DNA from: Prevotella sp.
GTDB lineage: Bacteria; Bacteroidota; Bacteroidia; Bacteroidales; Bacteroidaceae
Assembly: GCA_017417465.1 (NCBI GenBank)
Contig: JAFPZD010000127.1
Location: 1 to 36,964, forward strand
Direction of reading: 5' to 3'
DNA length: 36,964 bases
Shown here: positions 24,129 through 31,760 of the stretch, piece after piece
Position numbering within the stretch: the stretch's first letter is position 1
Layout of the letters: every line of letters begins with the position of its first letter
Translations under genes and position numbers: made by a program
The notes under the pieces: model-generated
Databases searched by the model: none
Seen by the model: only the letters and a program-made list of their open reading frames with translations
What the model was told of the DNA's origin: nothing

Positions 24129-25643
24129 ATGAAGATTTTCACTGGTGCTCAGATACGTGAGCTTGACAAATACACCATTGAGAACGAACCCATCAAGTCG
24201 ATTGACTTGATGGAGCGGGCAGCACGAGCCATCACGCGGGCTATCACTGAAAGGTGGCCGCAAGAGGTGCCCGTGGTGGTGTTCGCCGGTCCAGGTAACA
24301 ACGGCGGTGACGCTCTGGCAGTGGCACGCCTGCTGACGGAGCAGAACTATCAGGTACAGACCTACTTGTTCAACATCACCGGTAAGCTGTCGGCCGACTG
24401 CACAGAGAACAAGCGACGCCTGACTGACCGCAAGGGGCGACCCCTGCTGACAGAGGTGACGCAGGAGTTCGACCCACCGCGCCTTGAGAGTGGCATGCTT
24501 GTGGTCGACGGCCTTTTCGGCTCAGGTCTAAACAAACCCCTTGCCGGCGGCTTTGCCTCGCTGGTGAAGTATATCAACGCTTCACAGGCTGAAGTGGTAA
24601 GCATCGATGTACCCTCGGGACTGATGACCGAGGACAACACTTACAACATCCGGGCCAACATTGTGCGGGCAACGCTGACACTGACGCTGCAGAACACGAA
24701 GCTGGCGTTCCTCTTTCAGGAGAATCAGCAGTTCGTTGGTGAGCTGAAGACGCTCGACATACGCCTCAGCCAGGAAGGGATGGAGAAAACCGATGCTCAG
24801 TACACCATCCAGGAGGAGCAGGACATCAGGCCACTGCTACGACCACGCGACCCCTTTGCTCATAAAGGCACCATGGGCCACGCACTCCTCGTGGCAGGCA
24901 GCTACGGCATGGCAGGTGCTGCCATCCTGGCCACACGGGCCTGTATGCGGAGCGGAGCGGGCAAAGTGACAGTCCACACACCGAAGCGTAACGTGGTACC
25001 ACTGCAGATAGCTGTCCCAGAGGCAGTGCTCCATACAGACCGTGAAGAGACGGCTTTCAGCGAGCCCATCGCCACTGAGGACTATCAGGCCTTAGGCATC
25101 GGTCCTGGCTTAGGCACCAGTGAGCAGACGGCTATCGCACTCATCGCCCAGCTGCGGCGTGCACAGTGCCCAGTGGTGGCCGACGCTGATGCCCTGAATA
25201 TCCTGTCGACACGGCGGGCATGGCTACAGCAACTTCCAAAAGGCATCATCCTCACACCACACCCCAAGGAGCTCGACCGCCTGGAGGGACAATCGGTCGA
25301 CAGCTACGAACGGCTGACAAAAGCACGTCTGCTGGCAGAGCGGCTACATGGCTACGTCGTACTGAAAGGCCACCATACGGCCATCTGCATGCCCGACGGC
25401 CACATCGTGTTCAACTCAACAGGCAATGCGGGGATGGCAACGGCAGGCAGTGGCGACGTGCTGACGGGCATCATCACTGGACTGCTCACCCGTGGTTATG
25501 GACGGCGCGAGGCATGCATGGTCGGTGTCTACCTGCACGGGCTGGCCGGAGACCTTGCAGCTGAAGCCTTAGGACAAGAGAGCATCACTGCCAGCGACCT
25601 CATCACCTACTTACCCAAAGCCTTTTTGAGAATCGAAAACTGA
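24129..25643 (+). CDS. nnr: Bifunctional NAD(P)HX epimerase/dehydratase
   Basis: A 504-residue fusion that repairs hydrated NADH/NADPH. The N-terminal YjeF_N epimerase (~1-215) shows VVVFAGPGNNGGDALAVARL and VVDGLFGSGLNKPL. The C-terminal ADP-dependent dehydratase of the ribokinase-like fold (~225-504) shows KGTMGHALLVAGSYGMAGAA, IGPGLGTS, LTPHPKELDRL and the catalytic GNAGMATAGSGDVLTGII. Length and domain order are those of E. coli-type Nnr. The start at 24129 is fixed by the family N-terminus MKIFTGAQIRELDKYTIEN, even though it leaves almost no leader after the promoter. Confidence 0.95.
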   Translation: MKIFTGAQIRELDKYTIENEPIKSIDLMERAARAITRAITERWPQEVPVVVFAGPGNNGGDALAVARLLTEQNYQVQTYLFNITGKLSADCTENKRRLTDRKGRPLLTEVTQEFDPPRLESGMLVVDGLFGSGLNKPLAGGFASLVKYINASQAEVVSIDVPSGLMTEDNTYNIRANIVRATLTLTLQNTKLAFLFQENQQFVGELKTLDIRLSQEGMEKTDAQYTIQEEQDIRPLLRPRDPFAHKGTMGHALLVAGSYGMAGAAILATRACMRSGAGKVTVHTPKRNVVPLQIAVPEAVLHTDREETAFSEPIATEDYQALGIGPGLGTSEQTAIALIAQLRRAQCPVVADADALNILSTRRAWLQQLPKGIILTPHPKELDRLEGQSVDSYERLTKARLLAERLHGYVVLKGHHTAICMPDGHIVFNSTGNAGMATAGSGDVLTGIITGLLTRGYGRREACMVGVYLHGLAGDLAAEALGQESITASDLITYLPKAFLRIEN

Positions 25644-25650
25644 CTGGAAA

Positions 25651-25724
25651 AATGAAAGATGAAAGATGAAAAATGAAAAATGAAAGACAGGAAGATGAAA
25701 AATGAAAGATGAAAAATGAAAGAT
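25651..25724 (+). repeat. ATGAAAG/ATGAAAA tandem words after nnr
   Basis: About ten 7- to 8-base words of ATGAAAG, ATGAAAA and GATGAAAA type follow the nnr stop. They form a simple-sequence block directly before the decamer array. The ATGs are all part of the repeat and open no meaningful frame. Confidence 0.75.
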
Positions 25725-25733
25725 ACCAACTAT

Positions 25734-25865
25734 TGTCCCCTAACTCCCCTTAACTCCCCTTAACTCCCCTTAACTCCCCAAAAGACTCCCCCTAACTCCC
25801 CTTAACTCCCCAAACTATCGTCCCCTAACTCCCCTTAACTCCCCCTAACTCCCCTTAACTCCCCC
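25734..25865 (+). repeat. AACTCCCCTT decamer array upstream of the DUF4831 gene
   Basis: Roughly a dozen TAACTCCCCT units, with two GTCCCC-preceding AACTAT(C/T)GT words. This is the reverse complement of the family at 568-692. The last unit ends 7 bases before the start codon at 25872, so the array occupies the place of the ribosome-binding site and leader. The minus strand has many GGGG tracts and could form G-quadruplexes. Confidence 0.85.
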
Positions 25866-25871
25866 ACTCGC

Positions 25872-26960
25872 ATGAAACGTATCCTCATAGCCCTGGCACT
25901 CATCGTTTGCCAATTGACGACAAGCGTCGCACAGACGCAGATTAGCACTTACAAGCCTGGCGTTACCACCGACGGTGCCATCTACTATCTGCCAAAGACA
26001 GCCCTGCGCATCCGTGTGCAGGTTGAGAAGACCAGCTATCAGCCGGGCGACTTCAGCCGCTTTGCCCAGCGCTATCTGCGCTTGAACGACGTAGCGCAGG
26101 AGCCCTCAGTGGCCTTCCGTGTGCTGACCGTCAGTCAGGAGGCCCTTGCTGTGCCTGACACGACAAAGGCGTACGCCCTGAAGTTCAATGCCAAGACAGC
26201 TGCCGCCAATGTCCGGCTGAGTGACGATGGCTGTCTGCTTGCCATCAATGGCGATCCGCTTTCGCCCAAGAGTGGCACAATAGACGCTTCCCACAAAGCT
26301 AAAGAAGCGGTCACAGTGGTTAATCCCCGCCGCTACCTGACGGAGGAGATTCTTGCTGCTGGCAGTACGGCAAAGATGGCAGAGCTGACGGCACGCGAGA
26401 TCTATGACCTCCGCGAGAACCGCTCACTGCTCATCAAGGGACAGGCCGATTTCATGCCACAGGATGGACAACAGCTAAAGCTGATGCTCCAGCAGCTCGA
26501 CGAGCAAGACCGCGCACTGACCTCGATGTTCAGCGGCGTCACTACTTGTGACACCACGGAGCACTTCATCCTCGTCTATCCTGAGACCATCAAGGAGCGC
26601 CGTGTGCTCTTCCGCCTCTCACTGTGGGACGGACTGGTTGACCCCGATGACTTGTCGGGTACACCTTATTATATTATAATAGACGACCTAAAGGCTGTCG
26701 CACCCGTCGACGAGGTGGCAGCGGCCAAGACGAAGAAGAAGCAGTACGAGGCTGGTGTCTATGTCAACGTCCCTGGCCGTCTGCGCTCAACCATCCTCCA
26801 GGGCATCGAGCCCCTGTTGTCACAGGAGTTCCCTGCCCCACAGTTCGGCAATGTGGAACTGCTCAGCGCCGACCTCTTCAACAAGCGCTACACCACGCGC
26901 CTCTGGCTCAACCCCCTCACCGGTGCCGTTGACAAGTTAGAGGCGGAACAGCCAAAGTAA
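25872..26960 (+). CDS. DUF4831 family exported protein
   Basis: A 362-residue protein with a signal peptide (MKRILIALALIVCQLTTSVA, cleavage near residue 20). After it come YKPGVTTDGAIYYLPKTALR, RYLRLNDVAQEPSVAFRVL, a TAREIYDLRENRSLLIKGQA segment and YYIIIDDLKAV. These are the blocks I associate with the Bacteroidota DUF4831 family, which is periplasmic or surface-located and of unknown function. Length fits. There is no recognisable promoter; the 130 bases upstream are a decamer array, so expression may come from nnr read-through. A 22-bp tandem repeat follows the stop. Confidence 0.75.
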   Translation: MKRILIALALIVCQLTTSVAQTQISTYKPGVTTDGAIYYLPKTALRIRVQVEKTSYQPGDFSRFAQRYLRLNDVAQEPSVAFRVLTVSQEALAVPDTTKAYALKFNAKTAAANVRLSDDGCLLAINGDPLSPKSGTIDASHKAKEAVTVVNPRRYLTEEILAAGSTAKMAELTAREIYDLRENRSLLIKGQADFMPQDGQQLKLMLQQLDEQDRALTSMFSGVTTCDTTEHFILVYPETIKERRVLFRLSLWDGLVDPDDLSGTPYYIIIDDLKAVAPVDEVAAAKTKKKQYEAGVYVNVPGRLRSTILQGIEPLLSQEFPAPQFGNVELLSADLFNKRYTTRLWLNPLTGAVDKLEAEQPK

Positions 26961-27007
26961 CTCCAGCCGCCGTTCCCGACGGTTCTCCGCCGGGCCTACT
27001 CCTCTCC

Positions 27008-27051
27008 TAGAAGTCCCCCACCTTTCTCCGAGAAGTCCCCCACCTTTCTCC
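27008..27051 (+). repeat. 22-bp tandem repeat, second locus
   Basis: Two 22-bp units (27008-27029 and 27030-27051) and a degenerate third. The units read TAGAAGTCCCCCACC then TTTCTCC, one base different from those at 10703-10746. The block lies between the DUF4831 stop and the fba terminator. Confidence 0.85.
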
Positions 27052-27083
27052 GAGCAAACCTGCCTCTTCTTCGGAGCCAACAA

Positions 27084-27126
27084 CAGAAAAAAAGGCTGCG
27101 CCATCGTTCATCACGGCGCAGCCTTT
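27084..27126 (-). terminator. Rho-independent terminator of fba (probably bidirectional)
   Basis: A perfect 12-bp stem, AAAGGCTGCGCC (27091-27102) with GGCGCAGCCTTT (27115-27126), and a 12-base loop. On the minus strand it is followed by a T-run, just after the fba stop; on the plus strand TTTT follows, so it can also end transcription coming from the DUF4831 gene. Confidence 0.9.
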
Positions 27127-27148
27127 TATAGTTCTTTTATGCTTCTTT

Positions 27149-28159
27149 TTAGTCGAGGTTGACCAGCTTGTTGTCCGAGCCAAGCACCTCAACAATCTTG
27201 TGCTTGTACATCTTCTCCATCTCGTCGCGAGCAGGACCACAGAACTTGCGGGGGTCGAACTCACCGGGTTTGTCGTGCAGCACGCGGCGCACAGCAGCGG
27301 TGAAAGCCAGACGTGAGTCAGAGTCGATGTTAATCTTGCAGACGGCACTCTTTGAAGCCTTGCGGAGCTGCTCCTCGGGGATACCGATAGCATCGGGCAG
27401 CTTGCCACCCAGCGAGTTGATCTCGTCGACATACTCCTGGGGAACCGAGCTTGAGCCATGCAGCACGATGGGGAATCCGGGCAGCTTCTCCATCACGGCG
27501 TCCAGCACATCGAATGCCAGTGGAGGAGGCACGAGCTTGCCAGTCTTCGGGTCGCGAGTGCACTGCTCCGGCGTGAACTTGTATGCACCGTGGCTGGTAC
27601 CGATTGAGATAGCCAGTGAGTCGCAGCCTGTACGCTGTGAGAACTCGATGACCTCTTCGGGCTTGGTGTAGTGCGACACAGCGCTCGACACCTCGTCCTC
27701 TACACCAGCGAGCACACCCAGCTCAGCCTCGACGGTGACATCGAACTGATGGGCATAGTCCACAACCTTTTTCGTCAGGGCGATGTTCTCCTCGAAGGGC
27801 AGGTGGCTGGCGTCGATCATAACGCTTGAGAAGCCATAGTCGATGCAGCTCTTGCAGGTCTCGAAGCTGTCACCATGGTCCAGGTGAAGCACAATCTCGG
27901 GGTGCTTGCAGCCCAGTTCCTTGGCATACTCCACAGCACCCTGGGCCATATAGCGCAGCAGGGTGGCGTTGGCATAATTACGGGCACCTTTCGACACCTG
28001 CAAGATGACAGGGCTCTTCAGGTCGCTGCTGGCCTTGATGATGGCCTGCAGCTGCTCCATGTTGTTGAAATTGAAGGCGGGAATGGCATAGCCGCCGTTG
28101 ATGGCACGGGCGAACATTTCACGGGTGTTCACCAGACCCAAGTCTTTGTAATTTACCAT
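27149..28159 (-). CDS. fba: Class II fructose-1,6-bisphosphate aldolase
   Basis: A 336-residue zinc-dependent aldolase cleaving fructose-1,6-bisphosphate to dihydroxyacetone phosphate and glyceraldehyde-3-phosphate. PAFNFNNMEQLQAI is the usual opening. VLHLDHGDSFETCKSCIDYG holds the first zinc/catalytic residues, and SVMIDASHLPFEENI follows. IVLHGSSSVPQEYVDEIN carries a later zinc His, and KINIDSDSRLAFT is near the C-terminus. Monocistronic: it has its own -7 box and a strong terminator, and is divergent from tadA. Confidence 0.95.
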   Translation of the reverse strand: MVNYKDLGLVNTREMFARAINGGYAIPAFNFNNMEQLQAIIKASSDLKSPVILQVSKGARNYANATLLRYMAQGAVEYAKELGCKHPEIVLHLDHGDSFETCKSCIDYGFSSVMIDASHLPFEENIALTKKVVDYAHQFDVTVEAELGVLAGVEDEVSSAVSHYTKPEEVIEFSQRTGCDSLAISIGTSHGAYKFTPEQCTRDPKTGKLVPPPLAFDVLDAVMEKLPGFPIVLHGSSSVPQEYVDEINSLGGKLPDAIGIPEEQLRKASKSAVCKINIDSDSRLAFTAAVRRVLHDKPGEFDPRKFCGPARDEMEKMYKHKIVEVLGSDNKLVNLD

Positions 28160-28197
28160 AATTGTAATAATGACTGTTAAACGTTACATTACTGCTG

Positions 28198-28205
28198 CAA
28201 AGTTA
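28198..28205 (-). promoter_or_regulatory. -7 box (TAACTTTG) of fba
   Basis: TAACTTTG on the minus strand, about 40 bases upstream of the fba ATG. The -33 TTTG is not evident. Divergent to the tadA box. Confidence 0.6.
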
Positions 28206-28359
28206 AGCATTTCTTTCGACAATACTCATATCAGGCGCCGTTATTTGACGCATTTTAAGTTTTTTTATTCCAAGCATGCATCGTCTGAGAGGTTTCGTGC
28301 CAGTGCCACTTTCCTGAAAAGTTTTCATCTAAAGATGCTGCTATGTGCGGAAAAAGCAG

Positions 28360-28367
28360 TAACTTTG
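28360..28367 (+). promoter_or_regulatory. -7 box (TAACTTTG) of tadA
   Basis: TAACTTTG, 22 bases before the tadA ATG at 28390. No TTTG at 19-21 bases upstream (GCTG is present there). The fba and tadA boxes face away from each other in a 230-base divergent spacer. Confidence 0.6.
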
Positions 28368-28389
28368 CAGCCAAAGAAGTATTGCCACA

Positions 28390-28863
28390 ATGGAAAACGT
28401 AAAGAAAACAGCTAACAACGACAACCAACCGCAGCATGACGAACGTTTCATGCGCATGGCCTTGGCCGAGGCTCGCAAAGCCTATGACAAAGGCGAGGTG
28501 CCGATAGGGGCCGTGGTGGTGTGCCGCAATCAAGTGGTGGCGCGTGCCTACAACCTGACAGAAACGCTCACCGACGTCACGGCCCACGCTGAGATGCAGG
28601 CCATCACGATGGCTGCCAGCGAGCTGGGGGGCAAGTACCTGACGGAATGTACACTCTACGTCACCGTCGAGCCCTGCACCATGTGTGCCGGTGCACTGGG
28701 CTGGGCACAGGTGGCCCGCATTGTCTATGGCTGCCGTGACGAGAAGCGTGGCTACACTGTCTATGCGCCCCATGCCCTGCATCCCAAGACCACTGTCACA
28801 GCCGGCATCCTCGAAGATGACTGCCGCCAGCTGATGCAGGCGTTCTTTCGCTCAAAGCGGTGA
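28390..28863 (+). CDS. tadA: tRNA-specific adenosine deaminase
   Basis: A 157-residue zinc deaminase that converts the wobble adenosine of tRNA-Arg(ACG) to inosine. The cytidine-deaminase-fold signature is complete: HAEMQAI (H66, E68) and PCTMCAGAL (C96, C99). The opening MRMALAEARKAYDKGEVPIG is typical of the family. Some 20 N-terminal residues precede the conserved region, within the normal range. The last 60 bases of the gene have a diverged copy at 28918-28977, beyond the stop. Confidence 0.94.
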   Translation: MENVKKTANNDNQPQHDERFMRMALAEARKAYDKGEVPIGAVVVCRNQVVARAYNLTETLTDVTAHAEMQAITMAASELGGKYLTECTLYVTVEPCTMCAGALGWAQVARIVYGCRDEKRGYTVYAPHALHPKTTVTAGILEDDCRQLMQAFFRSKR

Positions 28864-28905
28864 CACTTACGCACAAGGCGACATGGGGAGAGAACCGCGC
28901 AGAAG

Positions 28906-28944
28906 TTAAAAACCGGCGACACCCTTGAGAAGGAGTGCCGCCGG
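28906..28944 (-). terminator. Rho-independent terminator of the susCD operon
   Basis: CCGGCGACACCCTT pairs with AAGGAGTGCCGCCGG (28913-28944) around a GAG loop, with one bulge and one mismatch. On the minus strand a TTTTT run follows. It is ~38 bases past the stop of the last operon gene. Confidence 0.8.
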
Positions 28945-28977
28945 CTGATGTAAGAGTTCTTTCGCGCTAAGCGCTGA
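28918..28977 (+). repeat. Diverged partial duplicate of the tadA 3' end
   Basis: The final 60 bases of tadA (28804-28863) align without gaps to 28918-28977, about 46 identities by hand count, including GTTCTTTCGC and the terminal TGA. The frame in the copy is broken by TAA after CTGATG. It sits between tadA and the convergent lipoprotein gene, and part of it forms the terminator listed next. Confidence 0.75.
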
Positions 28978-28981
28978 AAGA

Positions 28982-29497
28982 TTACTCGTAGAAGCCAGTA
29001 TACTTCTGACCGCTCATGCGGTAGATGTATCCGTAGGCAGGATTGTCGTCGTTGAACGAGATGTCGAACACGATGCTGTCGTTGGGCATGCCGTGCAGGT
29101 TCTTGGCAGCGCCAAGCAGCACCTTACCATTGGTAATGATAGCCTTGCCAGTGCCCTCTGCATCGTAGTCCATCTCAGGGCATGAGAAAGTCATGGTGTT
29201 GACGTCGCAAGGAATCTTCATGGTGAACTGCCAGAAATTGCCCATGTCGCTGATCCACATCTTATCAGTATCGTTGGCAGTTGTGTTGTAGGTGAACACA
29301 TCAATCTCGCCCATTCCGTAGGGATCTTCGTAGAGCACAGTTCCGCTCTGGTCAACGATGTCGACTGTTACCAGCCAGTGGCCAGCCAGGTTCTGTACAT
29401 TGGTTCCGCCGGGCTCTTCGTCGGTCTCCACATCGCAGGCAGTGAATCCGAAGCCGATTGCGAGGGCCATCATTGCAAACTTGAAATATTTCTTCAT
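28982..29497 (-). CDS. Lipid-binding putative hydrolase-type lipoprotein
   Basis: A 171-residue lipoprotein: MKKYFKFAMMALAIGFGFTA then Cys (C21) and an Asp/Glu/Gly linker. NLAGHWLVTVDIVDQSG begins a calycin-like beta barrel, with WQFTMKIPCDVNTMTFSC and GYIYRMSGQKYTGFYE at the end. I place it in the 'lipid-binding putative hydrolase' family (PF12888-like) that is regularly found as the last gene of certain susCD operons. Its ligand is unknown. It is 19 bases after the DUF5012-type gene, and a terminator follows. Confidence 0.65.
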   Translation of the reverse strand: MKKYFKFAMMALAIGFGFTACDVETDEEPGGTNVQNLAGHWLVTVDIVDQSGTVLYEDPYGMGEIDVFTYNTTANDTDKMWISDMGNFWQFTMKIPCDVNTMTFSCPEMDYDAEGTGKAIITNGKVLLGAAKNLHGMPNDSIVFDISFNDDNPAYGYIYRMSGQKYTGFYE

Positions 29498-29516
29498 AAC
29501 TGTTTCCTCCTTTCGT

Positions 29517-30203
29517 TTACTTGGTTAATGTGACAATGAAAGGTGCGCCGAAGTCCATGTTCAGGACAATCTTGCCCGTTGCGGGATCGTAGCTACCGTC
29601 AACCAGTGTGGGCACATCGTCACCCCAGTACCAGTCGCCATATTCCAGCAATTCGATGCTGTTGTCGTCGTTGAGCTGGATGGCTGCCTCGAGCAGGAAG
29701 TCGAGCGAGCCGAGGTACTGCGGATAGCGTCCGTAGGCATAGAAGCCGCCCAGGATGTCGCTAATAAGATAGGCATTGCCGCCCAGACTTGAGATGGTGA
29801 TGGGAGCATCATAGTAGTGGCGTGAGCCATACTGGCTTTCGCCATAGTATGCGCTGGCAAAGTGTTGGAGGTCCTTCACCATGACAGTGCGTGCTGCTGA
29901 GACAGCAAAGCCGTCCTTGTTTGACACACTGTAGACCAGGTCGTAGAAAGCGCCCACTGCGGTATTGACGCTACCGGTGACGACCACCTTGCTCGTAATA
30001 TCTTCGGTGCCCTCTGTAGCCTTGTAGCCAGGATCTTTAAAGGTGTCACCGACGTTCATCTCTATCCATGTGTCACCCAGCAGTTCCAGTTCTGCGAAGT
30101 GCGTTACCCGGGTGTCGGAGAGCTGATCCTCATCGTCGTTACACGAGGTCAGTCCCAGCGTCATCATGCCGAGTGCGAGGCTATAGAAAAATATCTTTTT
30201 CAT
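29517..30203 (-). CDS. DUF5011/DUF5012-type Ig-like surface lipoprotein
   Basis: Read from the ATG at 30203 (228 residues), giving MKKIFFYSLALGMMTLGLTS then Cys (C21). The longer frame (start 30230) has no lipoprotein signal at its start. After the linker, LGDTWIEMNVGDTFKDPGYK opens an Ig-like fold of the DUF5011 type, ending DGFAVSAARTVMV. The C-terminal half is a separate beta-rich section with many Tyr and Trp (YGESQYGSRHYYDAP, YGDWYWGDD). Such lipoproteins accompany susCD pairs as accessory surface binding proteins. The 54-base spacer to susD is filled with ATTATCAATT words. Confidence 0.7.
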   Translation of the reverse strand: MKKIFFYSLALGMMTLGLTSCNDDEDQLSDTRVTHFAELELLGDTWIEMNVGDTFKDPGYKATEGTEDITSKVVVTGSVNTAVGAFYDLVYSVSNKDGFAVSAARTVMVKDLQHFASAYYGESQYGSRHYYDAPITISSLGGNAYLISDILGGFYAYGRYPQYLGSLDFLLEAAIQLNDDNSIELLEYGDWYWGDDVPTLVDGSYDPATGKIVLNMDFGAPFIVTLTK

Positions 30204-30257
30204 ATTGCTTGTCGTTATTTGAATTATCAATTTTCAATTATCAATTATCAATTCCCT

Positions 30258-31739
30258 TTACTTCACGTCCCAGAACACGCGGTCAGTAATCTTTCTGACG
30301 GCAGGAGTGTTGCTGTTGTACTTACGCGAGTCGCTCGAGTAGGGGATGCTCAGGCAGAGTCCACCGTTGCCCTTCGAGTTACGAACGGGAATCAGCAGGT
30401 CACCAGGTGTGTAGATCGTAGGATCAGCCTTCACCTGTGCAGCAGTCTTCGACGACACCTTGGGCACGTCGGTACGGCGCTGCTCACTCCATGCCTCCAT
30501 GTGGTCGCGCATGAACAGTGCCACCCACTTCTGCATGTAGATGAGGTTCAGCTTGTCGGTTGTCGAACCATTCCATGCGCCATTGGCCGACAGGAAGTCA
30601 GCAGCATCAGCAGCCATGCCACGATAGGCAAAGTCGCTGGCCACACCAGCCTCGTAAGCAGCCTTGGCAGCAGCATCGTTGTTGTTGAAGCGCAGCTGAG
30701 CCTCTGCAATGAGGAACTGCAGTTCACTCTGCGTGAAGAAGAAGATAGGCATAGCGTGCGTGACGTCAAAGTTGATGCCGCTCACATCAGCATTCTTCGG
30801 TGTAGAGTTGCTCCAGAAGACGTTGTCCTGCTTTGAGCCGGGATAGAGGCCCACATAGGTATTGTCGCTGGTACGAGGCAGAATGGCGTAGCTGATACGC
30901 GGATCGTCCATAGCCTTGAAGTACTCCACGAGGGGGAATGCAGCGCAATGGTTGTTGGCGAGGTTAAAGACAGCGTCATACCAGGGGTTGTACTGTCCCT
31001 CAGCGTCGCTATACACATCCCATGCCACCTCTCCGGTGAAGAAGTTGTCGGCAGCCAGCAGGGTTTTCACCTTGTTGGTGTAGTCAGCAGCATTGATGTT
31101 GGCATCGATGAAGCGGAGGTACATGCGCAGACGCAGGGCGTTGGCATAGCCTTTCCACTGGCTGATGCTCTGATGCAGAACGGGGTCGGTCATCGTAATG
31201 ACATCGTTGGCATCCAGGTTGGCCTCGGCCTCGTCGAGCTCCTTCAGCACACCTTCATAGATAGCCTGACCGTCGTCATACTTCGGCGTAGAGTTGCTGC
31301 TACCCTGCAGTGCCTCAGAGTAAGGTGTCTTGTCAGTGTTGTCGACCAGCAGCTGATAGGTCTGCGTGCGCATCACCTGTGTAGCGAAGAGGTCAGCCGT
31401 GTTGGTGGTCTTCTCGGCCACTTCCTTCAGGTCCATCAGTGCACCGGCATAAAGTAAGCGATAAGGGCGAACGAACAGGTCGCTGGTCTCCTCAATGTTG
31501 AGCTCGGCCAGGTCGTTGTACTGGTTAGCCTCAGGACGCTGGTCAAAATACTGTACGAAGAAGCCGGCATAGTTGAACAACTGGTCGCCCGTGCAGGCTG
31601 CCACAGCATTGACGGCAGCGGGGAACTGCAGTGACGGAGTGATGTCAGCGCCAGAAGGATAGTTGGGGTTGTCGTTGATATCCATGTCGCAGCTCGTCAG
31701 CACCAGTCCGGCTAAAGCAATAAACATTATCTTTTTCAT
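30258..31739 (-). CDS. SusD/RagB-family surface lipoprotein
   Basis: A 493-residue lipoprotein (MKKIMFIALAGLVLTS, Cys at 17) that serves as the binding lid of the SusC transporter. DINDNPNYPSGADITPSLQF at the mature N-terminus and the helical TPR-like sections (YRLLYAGALMDLKEVAEKT, KGYANALRLRMYLRFIDANI) fit the SusD-like group 2. The C-terminus GDLLIPVRNSKGNGG and later IPYSSDSRKYNSNTPAV is also characteristic. It follows susC by 21 bases. No glycoside hydrolase, sulfatase or regulator is present nearby, so the imported ligand cannot be guessed. Confidence 0.9.
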   Translation of the reverse strand: MKKIMFIALAGLVLTSCDMDINDNPNYPSGADITPSLQFPAAVNAVAACTGDQLFNYAGFFVQYFDQRPEANQYNDLAELNIEETSDLFVRPYRLLYAGALMDLKEVAEKTTNTADLFATQVMRTQTYQLLVDNTDKTPYSEALQGSSNSTPKYDDGQAIYEGVLKELDEAEANLDANDVITMTDPVLHQSISQWKGYANALRLRMYLRFIDANINAADYTNKVKTLLAADNFFTGEVAWDVYSDAEGQYNPWYDAVFNLANNHCAAFPLVEYFKAMDDPRISYAILPRTSDNTYVGLYPGSKQDNVFWSNSTPKNADVSGINFDVTHAMPIFFFTQSELQFLIAEAQLRFNNNDAAAKAAYEAGVASDFAYRGMAADAADFLSANGAWNGSTTDKLNLIYMQKWVALFMRDHMEAWSEQRRTDVPKVSSKTAAQVKADPTIYTPGDLLIPVRNSKGNGGLCLSIPYSSDSRKYNSNTPAVRKITDRVFWDVK

Positions 31740-31760
31740 ATTGTAGTCTCCTTTCCTAAT

